From CAYJIL01 sp964370235 (GTDB taxonomy: Bacteria > Bacteroidota > Bacteroidia > Bacteroidales > Rikenellaceae), in NCBI GenBank assembly GCA_964370235.1, contig CAYJIL010000014.1, positions 1-34,228 of the forward strand: 34,228 bases of DNA. Direction: 5' to 3'. Both the position numbers and the translations under genes were made by a program. Numbering within the stretch: the first letter of the stretch is position 1; the number at the start of each line of letters is the position of its first letter. The notes beneath the pieces are model-generated. The model made no database searches, was not told the origin of the DNA, and worked only from the letters and a program-made list of their open reading frames with translations. Positions 16,221-23,499 of the stretch are shown in pieces.

Positions 16221-16345
16221 TAGCGACATTATTACTAGATAATTTCACATCTATTAATAAATCAATACAAGAAAATTACACAAATATTACATCATACATA
16301 ACACACTAATAGAGAGAGTATTAACAACAAACACAGATATACAAA

Positions 16346-16388
16346 CTAAAAGAGGTTGTCTAGGATAATCCCAAACAACCTCTTTATA
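16346..16388 (-). terminator. Intrinsic terminator after the DUF5723 gene
   Basis: Arms AAAGAGGTTGT (16348-16358) and ACAACCTCTTT (16375-16385) pair. The inner core pairs fully only in minus-strand RNA, through two G:U wobbles, leaving an ATTAT loop. This fits termination of the minus-strand gene ending at 16432. It resembles the queA-side terminator at 34124-34158. Confidence 0.8.
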
Positions 16389-16431
16389 TAAGAGTTACAA
16401 ACTAAAATACTAGTAATTTTTCGACTACGTT

Positions 16432-17724
16432 TTATCGTTTACCCAACATTACATTTGCCCCCATGCGCATGGCAAATCGATTTATACCATGCATACCTGC
16501 CAACGTAGATTCGCCCATTAAATAGAACTGAAAACCTTTGCTTTGAGCCAAAACACCCAAGCCCATTGACAACGGATTGCGATAGCCCGTTGTAAAAGAT
16601 CCCATTAATCTAAAGCTATCTTTAATGTTAGAGTATGTATAACCAGCCGTAAACGAATAGTTATATGGCATATCGGCCACAAAATAGCTCATATAGTTGC
16701 CCGACAACGTATGACGGCCTGCTGGGTCTACTTTGTAATCACCACCAATGTGTAGTGTAGTGGGCAGCATCGATGTATAGCCTTGTGTTAGGGTATCAAC
16801 TTGCATCGACTCTAATATATCGTCATAGGTATCTTCGAGTAGCTTGCCAAAATCTCCATCATCCAAAACTTCGTTTAAATCGCCCAAGCCATCGAAAAGA
16901 TATTTTTGAGATTTATCGCTATTTACGATGTATGAAGAACTTTTGTCGCTCCAGCTTATAAAGCCCAAATCGAGGATAGATGCACCAATACTCCATCTAT
17001 TATCGTCGGAGTGGTATTCAACACCCAAATCGACACCTAAGCCGGGGCTATGTGCACCAAAAAAATCGCTATTGGTAGCATTATAGTTACCAGTACGAAT
17101 ATTTACATCGCCACTTATAAGGTAGCTATTATTCGATGCCTTTTCTAAAAGCAGGTGGCTATTTCCCATTTCGAGTGCACTAACACCCATAATATACTTA
17201 ACCTTTGCACCAACATTAAAGTTATCGTTAATTTTGCGACTATATCCAAAGGCAATCTCACCCCACGACATAACATTACCCTCTAGCTGTACATCGTAGT
17301 TTGCAGCCACTCCAATAGGGTTATTCTGCAATATATCAAAAATTCCAACAGGGTATTGCAAGCCACCATAGGTTCTCGAACGCACAGCAATAGTTGCCAT
17401 TTGCTTTTCATCGATTTTTATACCCAAGTTTACAAAGTCGATATTTGCGCCTATAATCACGCCATCGCCATCCTTAATAGCATCTAGGTGTAGATATTTA
17501 TTACCATCAATTATATCGTTATATGAAAACGAGTTTGTAATGCCTAGCGAGAATCCTCCCACTATTGGAATTGCAAGATATGATGAATTATAAATATGTG
17601 CTGGATTCAAATTATTGCGTTGGGGTGTATCTCCTGCCGTTAGCAGTGTTGCATCACTACCCTGCCCAAAGGCTAGCGAAGTAGCACATACCATTGCTAC
17701 TACACAAGTTAAAATCTTATTCAT
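16432..17724 (-). CDS. DUF5723-type outer-membrane beta-barrel protein
   Basis: The 430-residue protein has a signal peptide (1-20, ending FGQ) and a barrel-like body with many alternating strands and N-terminal features typical of the DUF5723/PorP-like group (RNNLNPAHIYNSSYLAIPIVG is the start of the mature region; GVDLGVEYHSDDNRWSIG is a barrel hairpin). It ends MLGKR rather than with an aromatic residue. It starts 5 bp after the stop of the 498-residue lipoprotein gene, so the two are cotranscribed and may form one envelope complex. Function of this family is not established; assembly or gliding/secretion relatives are known. No other secretion genes are nearby. Confidence 0.65.
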   Translation of the reverse strand: MNKILTCVVAMVCATSLAFGQGSDATLLTAGDTPQRNNLNPAHIYNSSYLAIPIVGGFSLGITNSFSYNDIIDGNKYLHLDAIKDGDGVIIGANIDFVNLGIKIDEKQMATIAVRSRTYGGLQYPVGIFDILQNNPIGVAANYDVQLEGNVMSWGEIAFGYSRKINDNFNVGAKVKYIMGVSALEMGNSHLLLEKASNNSYLISGDVNIRTGNYNATNSDFFGAHSPGLGVDLGVEYHSDDNRWSIGASILDLGFISWSDKSSSYIVNSDKSQKYLFDGLGDLNEVLDDGDFGKLLEDTYDDILESMQVDTLTQGYTSMLPTTLHIGGDYKVDPAGRHTLSGNYMSYFVADMPYNYSFTAGYTYSNIKDSFRLMGSFTTGYRNPLSMGLGVLAQSKGFQFYLMGESTLAGMHGINRFAMRMGANVMLGKR

Positions 17725-17729
17725 AGCCT

Positions 17730-19226
17730 CTATTCTGTTAGGTTAATATCTCCGTTAATACCAAATATTAGATTGAGATCAAGCAGTTGATCTTGCGAAA
17801 TTTTTACCATTTCGCCATTTTCGACTCCAGTCGAAGAAGCTGTTAAATTAATGTACAGTTTCTTAGAGGCGATAAGATCTTCGGCCTCTTCTCGGTCTAG
17901 CACCTGTGGCGAGCTTGGCTGGTAATCGGTTGTTTGTGCTTTGATGGATATAACACCATCGCCCAAAGGAACTATATTACCATTTTTGTCTTCGATAGAT
18001 AGCGACAAGTCAATGTCTAGCGGAAGTGTATTATCGGCAATAAACATATATGATAGCGAGCTAAAATCTATGTCGTCAAGATCGTCTTTAACGTCCATCT
18101 CGAAGCTCTCTTTGAATTTTATGTTTTTGAAATGCCCCTCTATCGGAATAATAGTGGTTGCTTTACCACTAACCCTAGAATTGCGAGAGAAGGAATTGGC
18201 AGTAGACAGCTCTATTTGCTCGCCTAGCTGCTCTGGGGTAGGGTTAATTAGAACAGACGAAACTATTTCGATACTAGAGAATTGCCCCGACAGAGCATCT
18301 GATAATACTTTATCGCCCTCGAAACTATCGTTAGTTAGCGTAATTACTTTTTGACTATTTGTGATTAGATGTTTATTGAAATTGAGGCCATCTTTTAGCT
18401 GAAGTGCCTTACCATCAATTACTAGCGATTTCATTGTTGCCATAATAGGCATATCAATATCGGAATTGACATTAATTACCAGCTTGGGGTTGGTGATGTA
18501 GAAACTCTCGATATTTTCGAGAAAGTCAGAAGATAGACCAGCAATGTTAAGGCTTGTGGTGCGCTCTGCCACTACTTTGTTGCCAAAGAAACCATTTGCA
18601 TGGTCAATCAACAAACCTTCGAGCTTGAATTTACTATCAAGGTCGCCAGTAACTACGATTTTACCCAACAAGTGCATGTGTAGTTTTTGATCCTCGGCTA
18701 GTTCAATTTTGTAGCCTGCCAAATCTACCGATTCTCCCGAACGAAGAATCAAAGGTTTACCATCTTTGGTTATTTGGGCAACCGTGCACTCTAAATCTTT
18801 GCCCGAACTCGAACCATCAAAAGAAGCCGTACCTCTGTTTAGGACTGCATTATCGATGCGTGCCCCTTCGTTATACTTGACGACATATTCAAATTGTTGA
18901 GATATATCAAACTGCATACCAATAAATCGTGCAGGTATTGCAATTCTCATATTAACATCTTGATCGTTAAAAGAGAATGCTTCGTCAAGATCGCTTTGTG
19001 TCAAGAATTCGACATCGATAGTTTTTTCGAGTATAGCAACACCGTTCTCATCAAAAGCTATGTCTTGATTACCTAGTAAATCTAGTAGTTCTTGGGTTTG
19101 ATAGCTAATTTCGCCAACCGGAAGCGAAGTGTCAATATTCATTTTAACATCTTCGAAATCGGCAGCTCCTATGCAGCTAGTTAGTGCCAACATAGCCGCC
19201 AACAAATAAAAAATAGAAATTCTCAT
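17730..19226 (-). CDS. Large lipoprotein of unknown function, paired with DUF5723 barrel
   Basis: This 498-residue protein has a lipobox LTSC (Cys18) and a long, mostly beta-rich body with no catalytic motif I recognise. Blocks such as FKLEGLLIDHANGFFGNKVV and MPIMATMKSLVIDGKALQL suggest repeated beta-sandwich units. The pairing with a DUF5723 barrel 5 bp downstream suggests a joint outer-membrane role. The leader contains a terminator-like hairpin (19255-19269) that could attenuate expression. The name is descriptive only. Confidence 0.6.
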   Translation of the reverse strand: MRISIFYLLAAMLALTSCIGAADFEDVKMNIDTSLPVGEISYQTQELLDLLGNQDIAFDENGVAILEKTIDVEFLTQSDLDEAFSFNDQDVNMRIAIPARFIGMQFDISQQFEYVVKYNEGARIDNAVLNRGTASFDGSSSGKDLECTVAQITKDGKPLILRSGESVDLAGYKIELAEDQKLHMHLLGKIVVTGDLDSKFKLEGLLIDHANGFFGNKVVAERTTSLNIAGLSSDFLENIESFYITNPKLVINVNSDIDMPIMATMKSLVIDGKALQLKDGLNFNKHLITNSQKVITLTNDSFEGDKVLSDALSGQFSSIEIVSSVLINPTPEQLGEQIELSTANSFSRNSRVSGKATTIIPIEGHFKNIKFKESFEMDVKDDLDDIDFSSLSYMFIADNTLPLDIDLSLSIEDKNGNIVPLGDGVISIKAQTTDYQPSSPQVLDREEAEDLIASKKLYINLTASSTGVENGEMVKISQDQLLDLNLIFGINGDINLTE

Positions 19227-19249
19227 ACCATTATAAATTTAGGTACATA

Positions 19250-19269
19250 AAAACGTCTTGAAACAAGAC
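19250..19269 (-). terminator. Terminator-like hairpin in the lipoprotein leader
   Basis: On the minus strand GTCTTG, a TTT loop and CAAGAC are followed by GTTTTTAT, ending 24 bp before the lipoprotein start codon. It could end read-through from the rhomboid gene or act as a leader attenuator. Confidence 0.5.
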
Positions 19270-19279
19270 TTTGGATTGT

Positions 19280-19321
19280 GTGTTATCATTTGCATTAACA
19301 GATGATTAACACCCAAATTTA
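19280..19321 (-). promoter_or_regulatory. Promoter and inverted repeat upstream of the lipoprotein operon
   Basis: Minus strand TAAATTTG (19321-19314) fits the -7 consensus. Just downstream, at the expected 5' end of the RNA, GTGTTAATCAT and ATGATAACAC form an inverted repeat with one bulged base (19281-19312), a possible operator or 5' hairpin. Confidence 0.5.
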
Positions 19322-19390
19322 CGTACTAAATATATAATGAAAAAATATTTAATTAACTATTTTTGAATATCGACTAAAAACTATTTTTAC

Positions 19391-20020
19391 TTAAAATTTA
19401 ACCGTTACTAATTGGTTGAAAAATCGTATCAACAATGATGGCTCCATCAAAATTGGCAATACAAAACCAAAAATTGCGCCATAAATATGTGCACGATGGT
19501 TAATTCTTGTCGAATTTTGTTGTGCTTGGCGATGCTCATACCACAAGTAAAAAGCACCAAACAAAATAGCTGGAATTGGGACAATTGCCATTAAATAAAT
19601 CTTGCTCCAAGGGGCAAAGAATATAGATGTAAAGACCATTGCCGACACAGCACCCGATGCACCAATAGAGTTGTACATTGGGTTGCGTTGCTGCTCAAAC
19701 ACATCTCGAATCGAAGATATTATCATTGCACCCAAATACAGGAATATAAACCAAAAGCTACCGTTAATAATTATGCCCGATGCCGCCATTGAGTCAAAAA
19801 TGCGCTCAACCGAACTACCAAACGACCAAAAAACTAGCATGTTTATTAGCAGATGGGTATAGTCGCCATGCACCAATCCATGTGTTAGTAACCTCCACCA
19901 CTGACGCTTACGAATTATATCGTATGGGTTGAGTGCCAAACGATAAAACAATGTTGTATTAGAGAATGCCATTATAGATACCACTACCGTAATAGCAATT
20001 ATTATATACGTCAAAGCCAT
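19391..20020 (-). CDS. Rhomboid-family intramembrane serine protease
   Basis: The 209-residue protein has about six membrane segments and the rhomboid catalytic set: Ser122 in GASG, His178 in AHIYGAIFG, and Asn60 in HLLINML. It cuts substrate helices inside the membrane. The start overlaps the holA stop by one base (TAATG), so it is the last gene of the mqnB-mqnD-holA operon and likely translationally coupled. Substrates are unknown, and its place behind a replication gene need not imply shared function. Confidence 0.88.
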   Translation of the reverse strand: MALTYIIIAITVVVSIMAFSNTTLFYRLALNPYDIIRKRQWWRLLTHGLVHGDYTHLLINMLVFWSFGSSVERIFDSMAASGIIINGSFWFIFLYLGAMIISSIRDVFEQQRNPMYNSIGASGAVSAMVFTSIFFAPWSKIYLMAIVPIPAILFGAFYLWYEHRQAQQNSTRINHRAHIYGAIFGFVLPILMEPSLLIRFFNQLVTVKF

Positions 20021-21126
20021 TATACTAAGATTTTAATTATTAATTCTCGTAGTGCATCGGCAGCGCTCATCGAGCCGCTATCTACACCTTTTGTCATGAG
20101 CTCATATTTGCGAATAAGCCCTATTATCTCAAACGATCGAGCAGTATCATATCGTGCTAAACAGTCGTTATATTCCTTTAGAAAGACTGCCGATGGTAGC
20201 GAAAGTTGCTTTGCCAGCACAGCCGATTCGGGAATGGGTAATCCTTTGCGCCTAAGATCCCAATATGTCATGCCCAAGGCAAAGATACGAGAAAAATGTG
20301 TAAATATCAGACTAAAAGCACCATATATATTACCGCTGTCACGATTATTTTCAAAATAGTCGACTATGCGCAAAGCCTTTAGCGAGTCGCCATAGCTGAG
20401 TGCCCTAGTTAATTCAAAGGTATTAAAATCTTTGCTGATACCAATATATGTTTCGATATCTTGTGGGCTGATAAAGTTTTGATTCTCGGGTATCGAGTTC
20501 AAAAGCCTATCGATTTGGCTATCAATCTTGAGTAGGTCGGTTCCTAGGTTCTCGACAAGCATAGCAATTGCCTTTGAGTCGATGGCTAAATTACGCCCTT
20601 TGAAGTATTGTTCGAGCCACGGCAATATCTCATAATCACGAGGAGTTACCGACTCAAAAACTTCGCCCACTGCTGCTATCTGTTTGTATAGTTGCGAGCG
20701 TTTATCCATGCTCTTACCAACAAAACACAGCACCAATATGGTAGACGGTGGCATCATTTCGGCACGTGCACAGTAGTGTGTTAGCATATCTAGGTCGTCG
20801 CACTCTTGGGCATGACGCACCACCACCACACTATGCGATGACATCATAGGATATTGACGAGCCATATCGCCAATTTGTGCACCCGATGTGTCTTTACCAT
20901 ACACTACATGGAGATTGAACTCGGCTTCATCTTCGGAGAGAATACCACGTTCAAATTCCTTTGATAGCTTATCTATAAAATAGCTCTCGCTACCCATCAA
21001 TAGGTAGATGGGTTTAAAGGTACGCTTTGCAATATGATCTACTACCCTTTGGTATCCCTCTTGGGTAGATTTAAAGTTAGCTTTTGCTGAGCGAGCCTTA
21101 GGAGCGCTCGAAGTTTTTTTTGCCAT
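20020..21126 (-). CDS. holA: DNA polymerase III subunit delta (HolA)
   Basis: The 368-residue protein matches HolA, the clamp-loader subunit that opens the sliding clamp. After a basic, Ala/Lys-rich N-terminal tail (1-20) come FKPIYLLMGSESYFIDKL (typical of HolA start), VVVVRHAQECDDLDML, and LENLGTDLLKIDSQIDRLL-like sequence (LVENLGTDLLKIDSQIDRL). ALSYGDSLKALRIVDYF and the C-terminal helical domain also fit. It starts 3 bp after the mqnD stop and overlaps the rhomboid start by one base. Confidence 0.9.
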   Translation of the reverse strand: MAKKTSSAPKARSAKANFKSTQEGYQRVVDHIAKRTFKPIYLLMGSESYFIDKLSKEFERGILSEDEAEFNLHVVYGKDTSGAQIGDMARQYPMMSSHSVVVVRHAQECDDLDMLTHYCARAEMMPPSTILVLCFVGKSMDKRSQLYKQIAAVGEVFESVTPRDYEILPWLEQYFKGRNLAIDSKAIAMLVENLGTDLLKIDSQIDRLLNSIPENQNFISPQDIETYIGISKDFNTFELTRALSYGDSLKALRIVDYFENNRDSGNIYGAFSLIFTHFSRIFALGMTYWDLRRKGLPIPESAVLAKQLSLPSAVFLKEYNDCLARYDTARSFEIIGLIRKYELMTKGVDSGSMSAADALRELIIKILV

Positions 21127-21129
21127 TAC

Positions 21130-21915
21130 TTATAGCTTGATGTTAACAAGTGTCGAAATTGCCTCTTTGCCCAATGTGCCCATATCTACCGAAAAGTCAT
21201 TCACAAATGTTTCGATATGGCTAGCGATGACGCTCTCGTCTAACTCCATAGCGTGGCTTTTGATAAAGGGGTAGCACTCTTTGGGGTGTGCAAAACCATA
21301 CTCAATACTACGAGCTATCATAGAGCTAAACTGCTCGATTTGTGTGGCCGAGAAATCTCGCCTTGCGACAATTGCCCCAAGTGGCACGGGCAGCGAAAAT
21401 TTGCTATCCCACTCACTCCCCAAATCGGCAATGAGCCTAAGGTCTAGTTTTTGGTAGGTAAAACGCCCCTCGTGTATTAGCACACCTGCATCGGCCTCGT
21501 CCGACAAAACCACATCGGCAATATCGCTAAAAAGGTGGTAGCTCTTTTGGCTGGGCTCACCCAAAGTGCGATCGAGCAATAGAGCAGCCGTTGTGTTCTC
21601 GCCCGGCAGTGCCACTTTTATATCTTTAATTTCGTCGGGATATATCTTGCGCTTAGATACTAGCACTGGCCCATTGCCATAACCAATAGCACTACCCGAG
21701 CTAAGTAGCTGGTAGTTATTGTGAATATGGGGCAGTACTCCACAGCTTATTTTTGTGATGTCTGCATAGCCCTCTATGGCAGCTTTGTTTAGCTCATCAA
21801 TATCACTAAGTGTGGTATCAAATGTATATCCATAACTATCTACCTTGCCATGCAAAAGAGCATAAAACATGAAGGTATCGTTAGGGCAGGTCGATATATT
21901 AAGCTTTAGTTTCAC
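21130..21915 (-). CDS. mqnD: 1,4-dihydroxy-6-naphthoate synthase (MqnD), futalosine menaquinone pathway
   Basis: MqnD converts cyclic dehypoxanthine futalosine to 1,4-dihydroxy-6-naphthoate. The 261-residue protein begins with STCPNDTFMFYALLHG, the hallmark of the family, and has the periplasmic-binding-protein-like fold (ITKISCGVLPHI, GNGPVLVSK, DAGVLIHEGRFTY, LPVPLGAIVARRD). Length is normal. Its start lies within the mqnB reading frame (17-bp overlap, 21899-21915), so the two are coupled. This shows that menaquinone is made by the futalosine route, not the classical MenA-F route. Confidence 0.92.
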   Translation of the reverse strand: MKLKLNISTCPNDTFMFYALLHGKVDSYGYTFDTTLSDIDELNKAAIEGYADITKISCGVLPHIHNNYQLLSSGSAIGYGNGPVLVSKRKIYPDEIKDIKVALPGENTTAALLLDRTLGEPSQKSYHLFSDIADVVLSDEADAGVLIHEGRFTYQKLDLRLIADLGSEWDSKFSLPVPLGAIVARRDFSATQIEQFSSMIARSIEYGFAHPKECYPFIKSHAMELDESVIASHIETFVNDFSVDMGTLGKEAISTLVNIKL

Positions 21916-22504
21916 GTTGTAGGTAGTCTATTATTTTGTTCAAACCATCTGTCATATTCTCTATCGAGCTTTTGTAGTCCCAGTCGCCACGTCCTAAATC
22001 AACCGTATTCGAGATTGAGCGCACCTGCAAAAAGGGCACACCCTCTTGCATTGCAACATAAAAGAATGCCGAACCCTCCATATTTTCGATATCGCCTAGC
22101 GATGTATCGGCATAGGGCGACATAGCTGCATTGGTTGTAATGCTGCGCACTCTACGAAGTGGCATATCCTCTTTTATGTGTGGGCAATCATAGCTGCGAT
22201 ATAGGTCGAAATCCATATCTAGGTCGCAATCGACAAGGCGGCGAAAGCCATCCTCATAGAAAAACCCTAGGTCGGCCTCACATTCGCTCTCGACAAGTAG
22301 TGTATCGCCTATTTTATATTGACGACCCTCGTAAACACCTGCTATTCCAGCCATTATTATCATATCGGGCTTGGTTTCATTAATAGCCTTTAGTGTGCCA
22401 TGAGCCGAGGCAGTTAGCCCCACACCACAAAATCGCACCTCAACATCCTCACGATCAAAAAGCATAGCCTCTGAACGAGTAGGAAAAATAACTGTTATTT
22501 TCAT
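21899..22504 (-). CDS. mqnB: Futalosine hydrolase (MqnB)
   Basis: MqnB removes hypoxanthine from futalosine. The 201-residue protein is a short nucleoside phosphorylase-fold enzyme: MIIMAGIAGVYEGRQYKIGD, and the substrate-site IENMEGSAFFYVAMQ with the acidic Glu and Met seen in MTA/SAH nucleosidase relatives, then DLGRGDWDY. Coupling with mqnD makes the futalosine assignment firm rather than a general 5'-methylthioadenosine nucleosidase. It opens a four-gene run (mqnB, mqnD, holA, rhomboid). A promoter -7 box is 17 bp upstream. Confidence 0.9.
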   Translation of the reverse strand: MKITVIFPTRSEAMLFDREDVEVRFCGVGLTASAHGTLKAINETKPDMIIMAGIAGVYEGRQYKIGDTLLVESECEADLGFFYEDGFRRLVDCDLDMDFDLYRSYDCPHIKEDMPLRRVRSITTNAAMSPYADTSLGDIENMEGSAFFYVAMQEGVPFLQVRSISNTVDLGRGDWDYKSSIENMTDGLNKIIDYLQRETKA

Positions 22505-22520
22505 TATATAATTTCTTCTA

Positions 22521-22553
22521 CAAAAGTATTTAAAACAAACATGGGCAGCAAAA
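22521..22553 (-). promoter_or_regulatory. Promoter of the mqnB operon overlapping the nadA-side hairpin
   Basis: Minus strand TACTTTTG (22528-22521) fits -7, and TTTTGC in the loop of the upstream terminator hairpin (22553-22549) lies about 20 bp upstream and fits -33. The promoter is thus embedded in the terminator. Confidence 0.5.
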
Positions 22554-22562
22554 GCCGCCCAT
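22541..22562 (-). terminator. Hairpin terminator after nadA
   Basis: ATGGGC and GCCCAT arms pair, with an inner GC pair and one mismatch around an AAAA loop. It lies 4 bp beyond the nadA stop. The following U-tract is weak (GTTTGTTTT), so termination may be incomplete. Confidence 0.55.
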
Positions 22563-22566
22563 ATTT

Positions 22567-23496
22567 CTAACTCATCTCTAGCATACGAACTATCGATTTT
22601 TCAGCTTTTACTCGTATATCCTCATCGACAAACACCTCGTTGCACTCATCTTGTAGGCAGCGATATATTTTCTCTAGGTTAACTAGTTTCATATAACTAC
22701 AATCGTTACACCCACATGTAGAATCGTTTGGTGGTGCAGCAATAAAGGTTTTATGTGGTGCTGCCAATTTCATTTGGTGTATGATTCCCGGCTCGGTTGC
22801 AACGATAAACTCGGTTGCTTCGTTCTCGGTAGCATATTTCAAAAGAGCAGCCGTAGAACCAACATGGTCTGAGGCTAGCACTATTGGACGCTTACACTCG
22901 GGGTGAGAAATAATTTTTGCATTAGGATTCTCACGCTTGAGCTCCATAATACGCTCTAGCGAAAACTGCTCGTGCACATGGCACGCACCATCCCAAAGCA
23001 CCATATCACGCCCAGTTAAAGAGGCGATATAGCCACCCAAGTTGCGGTCGGGCCCAAAGACGATTTTGGTATCGCTTGGTATTGCCGAAACAATATCGAC
23101 TGCATTACTCGATGTGCATACAATGTCGGTAAGTGCCTTTACACCCACCGAAGTGTTAACATACGAAACCACCGTGTGATCTGGATAGTTTGCCAAAAAC
23201 TTCTCAAAATCCTCGGCACGACAAGAGTCGGCAAGCGAACACCCAGCCTCTAGGTCGGGCATAAACACTCGCTTTGTAGGAGAAAGCACTTTGGCAGTCT
23301 CTCCCATAAAAGTTACACCAGCAAAGACAATTACATCTGCCTTTGTTTGTGCAGCCTCTCTAGCTAGTGCTAAACTATCACCAATGTAGTCTGCAATATC
23401 TTGCACATCGCCCTCGGTGTAGTAGTGAGCCATCACTACTGCATTTTTCTCTTTTTTGAGGGTGTTAATTTTTTCTATCAGCTCTTTCTTATTCAT
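22567..23496 (-). CDS. nadA: Quinolinate synthase (NadA)
   Basis: NadA condenses iminoaspartate with dihydroxyacetone phosphate to quinolinate for NAD synthesis, using a [4Fe-4S] cluster. The 309-residue protein has AHYYTEGDVQDIADYIGDSL, and cluster ligands Cys86 (EAGCSLAD), Cys172 (GACHVHEQF) and a Cys in CGCNDC (261-266). GPDRNLGGYIA and HPECKRPI are also family blocks. It starts 3 bp after the lon stop, on the same transcript. The rest of the pathway (nadB, nadC) is not in the window. Confidence 0.95.
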   Translation of the reverse strand: MNKKELIEKINTLKKEKNAVVMAHYYTEGDVQDIADYIGDSLALAREAAQTKADVIVFAGVTFMGETAKVLSPTKRVFMPDLEAGCSLADSCRAEDFEKFLANYPDHTVVSYVNTSVGVKALTDIVCTSSNAVDIVSAIPSDTKIVFGPDRNLGGYIASLTGRDMVLWDGACHVHEQFSLERIMELKRENPNAKIISHPECKRPIVLASDHVGSTAALLKYATENEATEFIVATEPGIIHQMKLAAPHKTFIAAPPNDSTCGCNDCSYMKLVNLEKIYRCLQDECNEVFVDEDIRVKAEKSIVRMLEMS

Positions 23497-23499
23497 AAC

